A stretch of 22,601 nt of DNA from Deinococcus aquatilis DSM 23025 (GCF_000378445.1 NZ_KB899759.1:1-22601), one strand, 5' to 3'. Positions 14,077-22,325 are shown, numbered from the stretch's first letter. The notes: generated from the letters alone by a model not told the origin. Translations and numbers: made by a program.

Positions 14077-14213
14077 AAGGGGACGGGGCCGGATGGACTG
14101 TGGGCGAAGGCGGCTCGCAGTCCATGTCTTTTTGGTGGCGGCCCGGTTTCCCACGGCGCACTTTGCTCGGCAACACCGCCTTTATAGGCACGGCCTGTAT
14201 ACTGCTCGGTACT

Positions 14214-14549
14214 GTGACTGGCTCCATCCATATCACCGAGGCGGCCCTCGCCTCGCTTATCGGCCTGACGGCCCACGAAATTCCGGGCGTGGTGGGCATG
14301 GCCCCCGCGAATCTTAAAGAAGGTCTGTCCCGTGTGCTGGGCCGCGCCAACGTCAGTGACGGCGTGGTGATCTCCAAAGACGCGCAGGGTGGCCTGACTG
14401 CCGACCTGTACATTGTGGCGGCCTACGGCGTCAGCATTCCCACGGTGGCCCGCAACATCGTTGACCGCGTGGTGCATACCGTGCGCGGGCAGGCAGGCAT
14501 AGAACTGAAAGCCACCCGCGTTCATGCCGTGGGGGTACAACGTGCATAA
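14214..14549 (+). CDS. Asp23/Gls24 (YloU-like) family protein
   Basis: 111 residues from GTG 14214. The family domain starts directly with GSIHITEAALASLIGLTAHEIPGVVGMAP and continues to LYIVAAYGVSIPTVARNIVDRVVHTV and GIELKATRVHAVGVQRA, and the usual family length is about 110-120. An ATG at 14124 is in frame but adds a basic, hydrophobic leader (MSFWWRPGFPRRTLLGNTAF) not typical of the family. TATACT at 14198-14203 lies 10 nt before the GTG and may be its -10 box. Asp23/Gls24 proteins are alkaline-shock or envelope-associated proteins. Its pairing with a DAK2-domain protein is the conserved yloU-yloV arrangement of Gram-positive bacteria. The stop is 4 nt before the next ATG. Confidence 0.8.
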   Translation: MTGSIHITEAALASLIGLTAHEIPGVVGMAPANLKEGLSRVLGRANVSDGVVISKDAQGGLTADLYIVAAYGVSIPTVARNIVDRVVHTVRGQAGIELKATRVHAVGVQRA

Positions 14550-14553
14550 GCCC

Positions 14554-16173
14554 ATGAATAAAGACATTCAGACCCTCTCCCCCGCAGATCTGGCGCACAT
14601 GCTGCGTACCGCCACCGACTGGCTGGGCGTGTACCGCGAACAGGTCAACGCCCTGAACGTGTATCCCGTGCCGGACGGCGACACCGGAACCAACATGCAC
14701 CTGACCATGCAATCGGTGCGCCGCGAACTCGATACCTGCGATGAAAACCTGATGTCCAGCGTGGCCCGCGCCATCAGCTACGGCGCACTGCTGGGCGCAC
14801 GCGGCAACAGCGGCGTCATTCTGTCGCAACTGCTGAAGGGCTTTGCCGAAACGCTGAAAGATCAGAAATCGGTGGATGCCACGACCCTGATCGCCGCCTT
14901 TGCTGCCGCCCAGAAAGCCGGATACGGAGCCGTGATGAAGCCCGTGGAAGGCACCATTCTGACCGTGGCGCGGGGTGTGGCCGATGGCGCGGCCACCGTG
15001 ACCGACCGGGCCGCCACCATCGATACGGTGCTGGAACAGTCCCTGTTTGGCGGCCAGAAACTGCTGGATCAGACGCCCGAAATGCTGCCCGCGCTGAAGC
15101 AGGCAGGCGTGATCGATTCGGGCGGTCAGGGCTACCTGTATCTGGTTCAGGGCATGTTGGCCGCCCTGCGCGGCGAGGCGCTCCCCGAAGCGCCCGACGT
15201 GACCTCCTACGCGCAGCAGCAGTTTGACAACGAGGAATTTGGCTACTGCACCGAATTCCTGATGAGCGAGGCTACCAAGCCCATCGAAGAAATCCGCGAA
15301 CTGGTCACGCCCTTTGGCGACAGTCTGCTGGTGGTGGGCGCGGAGGGCTACGTGAAGGGCCACATTCATACCAATGAACCCGACGCGCTGCTGGCCACCG
15401 TGGGCCGCTACGGGCGGATGCTGAAAACCAAGGTCGAGGACATGTCCGAGCAGCACACCGAAATCCTGGGCATGGCCGGAGCCGCCGCCCGTGCCGAGGA
15501 AGAAGTGCCCGCCTCGGGATTGGTGGCCGTGGCCAGTGGCTACGGTCTGGTCAAGCTGTTTCGCAGCCTCGGCGCACGGATCGTCTCGGGCGGGCAGACG
15601 GCCAATCCCAGCGTGCAGGACATCGTGGACGCGGTACGTAGCGTCAGCGCCGAAAAAGTGCTGATCCTGCCCAACAACAAAAACGTGCTGATGGCCGCCG
15701 AAAAAGCGATGGAACTGATGGAAGGCCGCGCCGTGGTGGTGCCCACCCGCACGCTGGGGCAGGGCGTGGGCGCGGCGCTGGCCTTCAATGCCGAATCCGA
15801 CGCCGAGAGCCTGAAAGCCGACATGACCGAAAGTGCGGCGCGGGTCACGACCTTCGAGGTCACGCGGGCCAGCCGCACCACCAACATCACCACCAAGGAT
15901 GGCCGCACCCTCGCCATTGCCGAAGGCGACGTGATCGGCCTGCAAGACGACGAACTCGTGCAGGCGGGCGGCAGTCCCGAAGACAGCGTGCTGGAAATGC
16001 TGAACCGGGGCTACAGCGGGCAGGAAGTCATCACGGTGTTTGGCGGCCCCCAGAAAACTCTGGAAGATCTGGAAGCCCTATCCGCCCGGATTGAAAAGGA
16101 ATTTCCGATGGCCGAACTTGAAGCCCACGCGGGCGGCCCCGACCTGTACGACTATCTGGTGACGATTGAGTAA
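14554..16173 (+). CDS. fakA: DAK2-domain fatty acid kinase-like protein (FakA/YloV)
   Basis: 539 residues from ATG 14554; a GTG at 14542 with GGGGG upstream is an equally possible start adding four residues. The N-terminal DAK2/DhaL ATP-binding domain has NVYPVPDGDTGTNMH (Asp residues ~41-43 coordinate Mg-ATP) and GARGNSGVILSQLLKGF (~82-98). A middle linker follows, then the FakA/YloV C-terminal region with EFGYCTEFLM, GDSLLVVGAEGYVKGHIHTN, LILPNNKNVLMAAEKA and VITVFGGPQKTLEDLEAL. FakA phosphorylates fatty acids bound by DegV-type FakB partners, feeding phospholipid synthesis; no fakB is in the window. Length agrees with the family. A long frame on the opposite strand is a codon-bias shadow. 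Confidence 0.88.
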   Translation: MNKDIQTLSPADLAHMLRTATDWLGVYREQVNALNVYPVPDGDTGTNMHLTMQSVRRELDTCDENLMSSVARAISYGALLGARGNSGVILSQLLKGFAETLKDQKSVDATTLIAAFAAAQKAGYGAVMKPVEGTILTVARGVADGAATVTDRAATIDTVLEQSLFGGQKLLDQTPEMLPALKQAGVIDSGGQGYLYLVQGMLAALRGEALPEAPDVTSYAQQQFDNEEFGYCTEFLMSEATKPIEEIRELVTPFGDSLLVVGAEGYVKGHIHTNEPDALLATVGRYGRMLKTKVEDMSEQHTEILGMAGAAARAEEEVPASGLVAVASGYGLVKLFRSLGARIVSGGQTANPSVQDIVDAVRSVSAEKVLILPNNKNVLMAAEKAMELMEGRAVVVPTRTLGQGVGAALAFNAESDAESLKADMTESAARVTTFEVTRASRTTNITTKDGRTLAIAEGDVIGLQDDELVQAGGSPEDSVLEMLNRGYSGQEVITVFGGPQKTLEDLEALSARIEKEFPMAELEAHAGGPDLYDYLVTIE

Positions 16174-16202
16174 TCCAGCGTTGCTGTAGGAACAACTTGT
16201 AA

Positions 16203-16241
16203 AAAACGGCTCTTCTGTGATTACACCGGAGAGCCGTTTTT
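16203..16241 (+). terminator. Rho-independent terminator after the DAK2 gene
   Basis: AAAACGGCTCT (16203-16213) pairs perfectly with AGAGCCGTTTT (16230-16240), followed by more T. The A-rich 5' arm could also make it work in the opposite direction. Confidence 0.9.
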
Positions 16242-16370
16242 GTATGCCATCAGCAATGGCAGGCTTTGGCTTACTGCTCCCTAGGCCAGAAGGCGAATGT
16301 GCTCTGCATCACACCTCACTACACTGCTGAGCAGGTGAACGCCGGGTTCTAGCAAGCCGACGTAGAAACC
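16242..16370 (+). other. Intergenic region upstream of the Y RNA
   Basis: No gene. TGCCAT (16245-16250) and ATGGCA (16256-16261) form a small hairpin. The promoter of the Y RNA should be here; TAGAAA at 16363-16368 is too close to the apparent 5' end, and no convincing -35/-10 pair was identified. The RNA could therefore start upstream of 16371. Confidence 0.4.
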
Positions 16371-16445
16371 GACTGGGCCGAAGATTCAGGGTTATCCCTT
16401 TTCCCGGAAACCTACCCCTGATTCATTCCTTGCCCAGTCTTTTTT
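16371..16445 (+). ncRNA. Y RNA (Ro/Rsr-binding), canonical topology
   Basis: Ends pair perfectly: GACTGGGC (16371-16378) with GCCCAGTC (16432-16439), followed by six T (16440-16445) as terminator. Inside, a second helix TCAGGG (16386-16391) / CCCTGA (16416-16421) closes a loop. The 5' strand GGGCCGA..., then GTTATC (16391-16396), and the 3' strand CCTTGCC (16428-16434) correspond closely to vertebrate Y RNA (GGUCCGAAGG...GUUAUC and CUUGAC), the conserved Ro-binding helix with its bulge. Y RNA sits in the Ro ring and, in D. radiodurans, tethers PNPase to Rsr to form an RNA-degradation machine. Its position upstream of rsr matches the known D. radiodurans arrangement. The 5' end is inferred from pairing only. 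Confidence 0.88.
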
Positions 16446-16462
16446 AGCTGTCTCTCAGTCAT

Positions 16463-16534
16463 GCAGGTTTAGTCCAAGCAGCAAGACGCCCGGCAACCAG
16501 TCGGGAAATGGCGGTGCAAGTCCGTTCAACCTGC
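16463..16534 (+). ncRNA. Structured RNA with riboswitch-like motifs, unassigned
   Basis: GCAGGTT (16463-16469) pairs with AACCTGC (16528-16534), enclosing GCCCGGCAACC (16488-16498) and GGTGCAAGTCC (16513-16523). The last two motifs recall the core of S-box (SAM-I) riboswitches, and the second plus GGGAA (16503-16507) also recalls cobalamin riboswitches. Neither class fits fully: the S-box P2 and P4 helices are not evident, and the cobalamin CCCGC box is absent. No methionine or B12 gene follows. It may instead be another Rsr-bound small RNA. Confidence 0.3.
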
Positions 16535-16608
16535 TCCATGCTGTAAAGCATCCAGCCCTCGTCACCTTCGCCCTTTTTCTGCGCCTACGGCTGGCGCTGT
16601 CCATCGTG

Positions 16609-16785
16609 GGGACGATGGTGGAACGGTAAACACAGTTGTCTGTTTGCCTTTCGGGATTCACTCCTTGAGGGCTAACTCTTTCTCACCCCTTGCCTGCCCT
16701 GCACACCCATGCAGCGGGCCGATGTAGAAAGGTTATCGGAACAAGCGGCGTAAGCCTTGCAGGTTCGAATCCTGCTCGTCCCCCA
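16609..16785 (+). ncRNA. tRNA-embedded Y RNA 1 (tRNA-Leu-like body)
   Basis: Acceptor GGGACGA (16609-16615) pairs with TCGTCCC (16776-16782), followed by CCA within the C-run. The D arm GTGGAACGGTAAACAC resembles tRNA-Leu. The T arm is GCAGG-TTCGAAT-CCTGC (16759-16775), preceded by a variable-arm-like hairpin GGC-GTAA-GCC (16747-16756). Between D and variable arms lies an insertion with CTTTCT (16678-16683), CCTTGCC (16688-16694), hairpin CTGCA/TGCAG, GGGCCGA (16716-16722), AGAAAG (16726-16731) and GTTATC (16732-16737). CTTTCT pairs with AGAAAG, rebuilding the Ro-binding stem with its two strands in reversed order. TTGT/ACAA may be a relic of an anticodon stem. There is no anticodon loop. An additional imperfect hairpin (16646-16672) precedes the Y stem. 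Confidence 0.72.
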
Positions 16786-16815
16786 CTCTTCAACATTCAT
16801 CTCAACACGCTTATG

Positions 16816-16954
16816 GGAACGGTAGCTCAGTGGTTAGAGCGCTAAAACAGCCTGACCAGCCCTTGCCTGCGGCTTCCGCGCCGCTGGGCCGAAGGTTCAG
16901 GCTTATCGACTGCTAATCGAGAGGTCGCGGGTTCGAGTCCCGCCCGTTCCCCCA
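16816..16954 (+). ncRNA. tRNA-embedded Y RNA 2 (retains a GCU anticodon-like loop)
   Basis: Complete tRNA frame: acceptor GGAACGG (16816-16822) / CCGTTCC (16944-16950), T8-A9, D arm GCTC-AGTGGTTA-GAGC (16825-16840), T arm GCGGG-TTCGAGT-CCCGC (16927-16943), discriminator C and encoded CCA (16952-16954). After the D arm an inserted stem runs AGCCTGA (16849-16855), CCTTGCC (16861-16867), GCGGC-TTCCGC-GCCGC hairpin, GGGCCGA (16886-16892), TCAGGCT (16897-16903), TTATC. The outer arms pair perfectly (7 bp). These are the Ro-binding strands of the canonical Y RNA in swapped order. Next comes TCGA-CTGCTAA-TCGA (16906-16920), an anticodon arm with GCU (Ser) in place. Without the insertion this would be close to a normal tRNA, but it lacks the long variable arm of tRNA-Ser. 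Confidence 0.85.
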
Positions 16955-16996
16955 CTGCACCACCACATTTCTCCCAAAAGCAGTACACACCGCGCC

Positions 16997-17138
16997 GGAG
17001 CGGTGGCCCAATTGGCAGAGCACCTGGCTTGCCGCAAGGCATTTCCCTGTTCGCCCTCTTGTCCATTCTTTCGAGTTTGGGCCGTTAGATCAGGGTGATC
17101 CAATCAGGGGGTTGTGGGTTCGAGTCCCACCCGCTCCG
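16997..17138 (+). ncRNA. tRNA-embedded Y RNA 3
   Basis: Acceptor GGAGCGG (16997-17003) / CCGCTCC (17131-17137), discriminator G17138, no encoded CCA, followed by a T-rich run. D arm GCCC-AATTGGCA-GAGC (17006-17021, one mismatch); T arm GTGGG-TTCGAGT-CCCAC (17114-17130). The insertion holds an imperfect hairpin around CTTGCCGCAAG, then CCCTG (17045-17049), CTTGTCC (17058-17064), TGGGC (17078-17082, pairing with GTCCA 17061-17065), GGGCCG (17079-17084) and CAGGG (17091-17095, pairing with CCCTG). TGATC after it corresponds to the TTATC of the other copies. Where the anticodon arm should be there is only TGAT-CCA-ATCA (17096-17106), so it cannot decode. It is the most derived of the three and closest to rsr. 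Confidence 0.82.
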
Positions 17139-17187
17139 ATCTTTTTCTTCTTCATCAACACCACTGGGTCAAGCACGGCCCAGACCT

Positions 17188-17264
17188 GAAATGGTAGCTC
17201 AATTGGATAGAGCATCCGGCTACGAACTGGAAGGTTACAGGTTCGATTCCTGTCTGTTTCACCA
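17188..17264 (+). tRNA. tRNA-Arg (anticodon ACG)
   Basis: Full cloverleaf of 77 nt with encoded CCA. Acceptor GAAATGG (17188-17194) / CTGTTTC (17254-17260) includes two G-T wobbles. D arm GCTC-AATTGGATA-GAGC; anticodon arm TCCGG-CTACGAA-CTGGA with ACG at 17222-17224; T arm ACAGG-TTCGATT-CCTGT; discriminator A, CCA 17262-17264. No insertion. ACG (inosine-modified) reads CGN arginine codons. The AT-rich, wobble-containing acceptor is unusual for this GC-rich genome. It lies 82 bp before rsr and directly after the Y-type RNAs, so it may share their transcript and processing. Confidence 0.88.
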
Positions 17265-17332
17265 CCCGGCGCACGCCCGCGCCCCGTCGCCGTCAGCGAT
17301 TCTGACTCTTCTTGCCCCTTGCCCCACACCAA

Positions 17333-17339
17333 AAGGAGG
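17333..17339 (+). promoter_or_regulatory. Ribosome-binding site fixing the rsr start
   Basis: AAGGAGG, 7 nt before ATG 17347. It decides the start against an open frame that continues upstream through the tRNA-Arg gene. Confidence 0.85.
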
Positions 17340-17346
17340 GCCGATC

Positions 17347-19038
17347 ATGATCAAGAATTTACTCGCTGCCGTCGCCCCCAAGCGCCGCTCCCAGACCCAG
17401 AAACTGGACGAGCGACAGGTGCTGAACAACGCTGGGGGCTTCGTGTATGCGCTGGGCGATGAAGGTCGCCTGACCCGCTTTCTGGTGCTGGGCACCGAGG
17501 GCGGCACGCTGTACGCGGGCGAGCGGGCGCACACGGTGCAGGCCACCGACTTTGTGCGCGAGCTGGTGCTGCGGGACGCCTCTTTGGCCCTGCGCGTGAC
17601 GCTGGATGTGGTGCGCGGCAACCGTGCGCCCAAGTCCGACCCAGCCCTGTTGGTGCTGGCGCTGATCGCCAAGACCGCGCCCAACGTGGCAGACCGCAAG
17701 GCCGCATGGAACGCGCTGCCCGAAGTGGCCCGCACCGGCACGATGCTGCTGCACTTTCTGGCTTTTGCCGACAGCCTCGGCGGATGGGGCCGACTGACCC
17801 GGCGCGGCGTGGCGAACGTGTATGAAACCCTGCCTGTAGAAAAGCTGGCGCTGTGGGCCGTGAAGTACAAGGCCCGCGACGGCTGGGCACAGGCCGACGC
17901 CCTGCGGCTGAGCCACCCCAAAACCACCGATGCGGGCCGCAACGCGGTACTGCGGTTCATGGTCAAGGGAACGCTAGACCCTGAAGTTTTGTCTGGCGCA
18001 CCCGTACCCGATGAAACTGTACCCAATGCACCTGTACCCAGTGCAGGCAGCCTCGGTGAAGCCGTTACCCGTGAATTCCCGGCTCCTGCCCTGCGGGTTA
18101 TCGAAGGTCATCTGTTGGCGGCTGCGGCCACCAGCGACGCCGATGCCGCCCGCCTGATGCGTGATTACGGCCTGCCCATCGAAGCTGTGCCCACGCCCCT
18201 GCGAGGTGTCGAAACCTACCGGGCGGCCCTCGATACCAACGGCCTGACGTGGTTGCTGCGAAACCTCGGCAACCTGAGCCGCGTGGATGTGCTGAGCGCC
18301 AACAACCGCGATGTGGTGGCCCAAGTCATCGAGCGCATCACCGACGCACAGGCCCTGAAGCGGGGCCGCATCCACCCGCTGGACGCGCTGAAGGCCCGAC
18401 TGGTGTACGCGCAGGGCCGGGGCGTGAAGGGCAAGGGCGAATGGCTGCCCGTGCCGCGTGTGGTAGACGCACTGGAAGAGGCTTTTTATACGGCGTTCGG
18501 CTTGGTGCAGCCCGCCGGAACACGTCATTTGCTGGCGCTGGACGTGTCGGGCAGCATGACGGCGGGGCAGGTGGGCGGCGTGCCCGGACTGACCCCCAAC
18601 ATGGCCGCCGCCGCCATGAGCATGCTGGCCCTGCGAACCGAACAGGACGCACAGATCATGGGATTTGCCACCCAGTTCCGGGCGCTGGGCATCACGCCCA
18701 AAGACACGCTGGAAGCGGCCATGAAGAAGGCCTACAGCTCCAGCTTCGGTGCCACCGACTGTGCCCAGCCGATGCTCTGGGCGGCGCAACACCGCCAGAA
18801 CATAGATACGTTCGTGGTCTATACCGATAACGAAACGTGGGCGGGTCAGATTCACCCCACGCAGGCGCTGGATCAGTACCGCCAGAAGATGGGCATCCCC
18901 GCACGCCTGATCGTGGTTGGCCTGACCGCCACCCGCTTCAGCATCGCTGACCCCCAGCGGGCCGACATGTTGGATGTGGTGGGCTTCGACACCGCTGCCC
19001 CCAGCATCATGAGCGCCTTCGCACGCGGCGAAGTGTAA
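17347..19038 (+). CDS. rsr: Rsr, Ro 60-kDa orthologue (TROVE domain protein)
   Basis: 563 residues. The N-terminal two thirds is the helical TROVE/HEAT-repeat ring (KLDERQVLNNAGGFVYALGDEGRLTRFLVLG, ERAHTVQATDFVRELVLRDASLALRV, GLTWLLRNLGNLSRVDVLSANN, RIHPLDALKARLVYAQGRG). The C-terminal part is a von Willebrand A domain with an intact MIDAS: DVSGSM (Asp399, Ser401, Ser403) and VVYTDNETW (~494). Ro rings hold Y RNA on the outer surface and 3' ends of misfolded RNAs in the hole. In D. radiodurans Rsr works with Y RNA and PNPase in RNA degradation, assists 23S rRNA maturation and helps survival after UV. A Pro/Val-rich insert (residues ~218-233, VPDETVPNAPVPSAG) interrupts the ring region. The upstream Y-type RNAs are its expected partners. 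A terminator follows. Confidence 0.93.
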   Translation: MIKNLLAAVAPKRRSQTQKLDERQVLNNAGGFVYALGDEGRLTRFLVLGTEGGTLYAGERAHTVQATDFVRELVLRDASLALRVTLDVVRGNRAPKSDPALLVLALIAKTAPNVADRKAAWNALPEVARTGTMLLHFLAFADSLGGWGRLTRRGVANVYETLPVEKLALWAVKYKARDGWAQADALRLSHPKTTDAGRNAVLRFMVKGTLDPEVLSGAPVPDETVPNAPVPSAGSLGEAVTREFPAPALRVIEGHLLAAAATSDADAARLMRDYGLPIEAVPTPLRGVETYRAALDTNGLTWLLRNLGNLSRVDVLSANNRDVVAQVIERITDAQALKRGRIHPLDALKARLVYAQGRGVKGKGEWLPVPRVVDALEEAFYTAFGLVQPAGTRHLLALDVSGSMTAGQVGGVPGLTPNMAAAAMSMLALRTEQDAQIMGFATQFRALGITPKDTLEAAMKKAYSSSFGATDCAQPMLWAAQHRQNIDTFVVYTDNETWAGQIHPTQALDQYRQKMGIPARLIVVGLTATRFSIADPQRADMLDVVGFDTAAPSIMSAFARGEV

Positions 19039-19082
19039 CCACAGGGCCTGAATCAGAGTTCGCCTCACAAGATTCGCCTCAG

Positions 19083-19132
19083 CAGAACAGAGTGTCCGTT
19101 GCCCATCTCCAACTGACACCCTGTTCTGTTTT
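19083..19132 (+). terminator. Rho-independent terminator after rsr
   Basis: CAGAACAG (19083-19090) and GTGTC (19092-19096) pair with GACAC (19115-19119) and CTGTTCTG (19121-19128), with a single mismatch, an 18-nt loop and a T-run at 19129-19132. Confidence 0.75.
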
Positions 19133-19158
19133 GATCCGATTTCTGCCATTCTGCGGCC

Positions 19159-20496
19159 ATGAACCGTCGTGTCTTGCTTCGTCTGCTGGCTGCCGCTCCT
19201 GTGGCCGCGTCTCTCTCACTGACTCAGGCCCGGGCAGCGCGGCCTGTGCGGGTGGTGGTGGTGGGGGCTGGGCTGGCCGGACTGGGTGCGGCGCGGGCGT
19301 TGGCGGCGGCTGGGGCGGCAGTCACGGTGCTGGAGGCACGGGGGCGGGTGGGAGGCCGGGTCTTCACGTCGCATGCGTGGCCCGATCTGCCGCTGGATCT
19401 GGGGGCGTCGTGGCTGCATGGAATCAAGGGAAACCCGCTGGTGGGCGTGGCAAAGCAGGCGGGGGCGCGGGCCGTGGCCTTCAACTTCGACGATGTGGAA
19501 ACCTTCTGGGCTGAAGGTCGCCAACTGACGGCCCGCGAGGAACGGCGGCTGGAAGCTTTTGAAGACCAACTGGCGCAGGCTGTAGAGGACGCCCCCGCAG
19601 GCCAATCTCTGGCAGCGTTGGCCCAGCGCATTGGCCGGAATCTGAACCCGGCGGAATCCCGGCTGCTGGCCCATGTCCTGAACACCTCGTTCGAGCATGA
19701 ATTTGGCGGCACAGCCAGCTCGCTGACGGTACAGGGGTCCCACGAGGGCGATAACCTGCGCGGCGGCGACGCCCTGCTGCCCGGTGACGCGGGGCTGATT
19801 CCGGCGTTTCTGGCGCGTGGCCTGAACATTCAGACCGCCACCGTGCAGGCCATTGCCGCAGCGCGGGGAGGCGTGACCCTAACCACCAGCGCGGGCCAGA
19901 TTCAGGCCGACCATGTGGTGCTGACGGTGCCGTTGGGTGTACTGCAAGCGGGAAGCGTGCGCCTGACGCCCCCACTGAGCCGCACCCAGCAAGACGCCCT
20001 GGCCGCCATCAAAATGGGCGTGCTGGAAAAATGCGTTCTGCGGTTCTCGCGGGTGTTCTGGGAGTCCAGCAGCGTGCTGGATATCGTGCCGGAACCCGCA
20101 CAGGCAGGCCAGTGGGCCGAATGGGTCAATCTGGCTCCGGTGATGGGCCAGCCCGCCCTGATGGGATTCAATGCCGCCGAAGTAGGCCGCCGCATGGCGA
20201 CGCTGGACGATGCCGCCCTGACGCGGGAGGCCATGCGTGCCCTGCGCCGTATCTATCCCAATGCGCCCGACCCGCTGGCAATGCAGCGTTCCCGCTGGGC
20301 CACTGATCCTTTTTCTCAAGGTTCCTATTCGTTTGGCAGCTCTGCCGACCCCCAGGCCGCCCGCGCCGCCCTGCACGCGCCCATCGGGGGCCGGGTTTGG
20401 CTGGCGGGCGAGCATACCTCGCTGCTGAATCCCCAGACCATGCACGGCGCATACGTCGAAGGGGCGCGGGTGGCCGCAGATGTGCTGAAGGCGTAG
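19159..20496 (+). CDS. Exported FAD-dependent amine oxidase (monoamine/polyamine oxidase family)
   Basis: 445 residues. MNRRVLLRLLAAAPVAASLSLTQARA is a signal peptide with twin arginines near the start, so Tat export of the folded flavoprotein is plausible. The Rossmann dinucleotide fold begins at ~32 (VVVVGAGLAGLGAARAL, Glu59 in VTVLEARGRVGGRV). Then follow LPLDLGASWLHG, VLTVPLGVLQAG, MGVLEKCVLRFSRVFWE, and the C-terminal FAD motif GRVWLAGEHTSLLNPQTMHGAYVEGARVAADVL. These are all signatures of flavin-containing amine oxidases, which oxidise amines to imines with release of hydrogen peroxide. Substrate undetermined; polyamines are possible. No clear ribosome-binding site; a CATTCT box 6 nt before the ATG may give a leaderless start. 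Convergent with the nucleotidase gene. Confidence 0.87.
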   Translation: MNRRVLLRLLAAAPVAASLSLTQARAARPVRVVVVGAGLAGLGAARALAAAGAAVTVLEARGRVGGRVFTSHAWPDLPLDLGASWLHGIKGNPLVGVAKQAGARAVAFNFDDVETFWAEGRQLTAREERRLEAFEDQLAQAVEDAPAGQSLAALAQRIGRNLNPAESRLLAHVLNTSFEHEFGGTASSLTVQGSHEGDNLRGGDALLPGDAGLIPAFLARGLNIQTATVQAIAAARGGVTLTTSAGQIQADHVVLTVPLGVLQAGSVRLTPPLSRTQQDALAAIKMGVLEKCVLRFSRVFWESSSVLDIVPEPAQAGQWAEWVNLAPVMGQPALMGFNAAEVGRRMATLDDAALTREAMRALRRIYPNAPDPLAMQRSRWATDPFSQGSYSFGSSADPQAARAALHAPIGGRVWLAGEHTSLLNPQTMHGAYVEGARVAADVLKA

Positions 20497-20517
20497 CGGG
20501 CAACACACGGCAAAAGC

Positions 20518-20547
20518 GCAGGCCGGGGCATGATCGCTCCGGCCTGC
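20518..20547. terminator. Bidirectional terminator hairpin between convergent genes
   Basis: GCAGGCCGG (20518-20526) pairs perfectly with CCGGCCTGC (20539-20547) around a 12-nt loop. TGTTTG follows on the plus strand and GCTTTTG on the minus strand. Confidence 0.7.
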
Positions 20548-20579
20548 TGTTTGAATAGATTCGGACTTACTTCTTGCCC

Positions 20580-22319
<1,740 letters not shown>

Positions 22320-22325
22320 ATATCA

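Noticed and set aside
14431..15945. Long minus-strand open frame over the DAK2 gene
   Set aside because: It is His/Gly-rich with no domain and lies wholly opposite a clear DAK2 family gene; codon bias in GC-rich DNA creates it.
16455..16661. Short minus-strand protein in the small RNA region
   Set aside because: No start signal or protein-like composition; the DNA is occupied by structured RNA features on the plus strand.
16816..16954. tRNA-Ser interrupted by a self-splicing or canonical intron
   Set aside because: The insertion is short, sits near position 26 rather than in the anticodon loop, carries Ro-binding motifs and recurs in two other tRNA bodies without a usable anticodon.
17095..17346. 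N-terminal extension of rsr
   Set aside because: The open frame runs through the tRNA-Arg gene and part of an embedded Y RNA; the AAGGAGG before ATG 17347 gives the real start.
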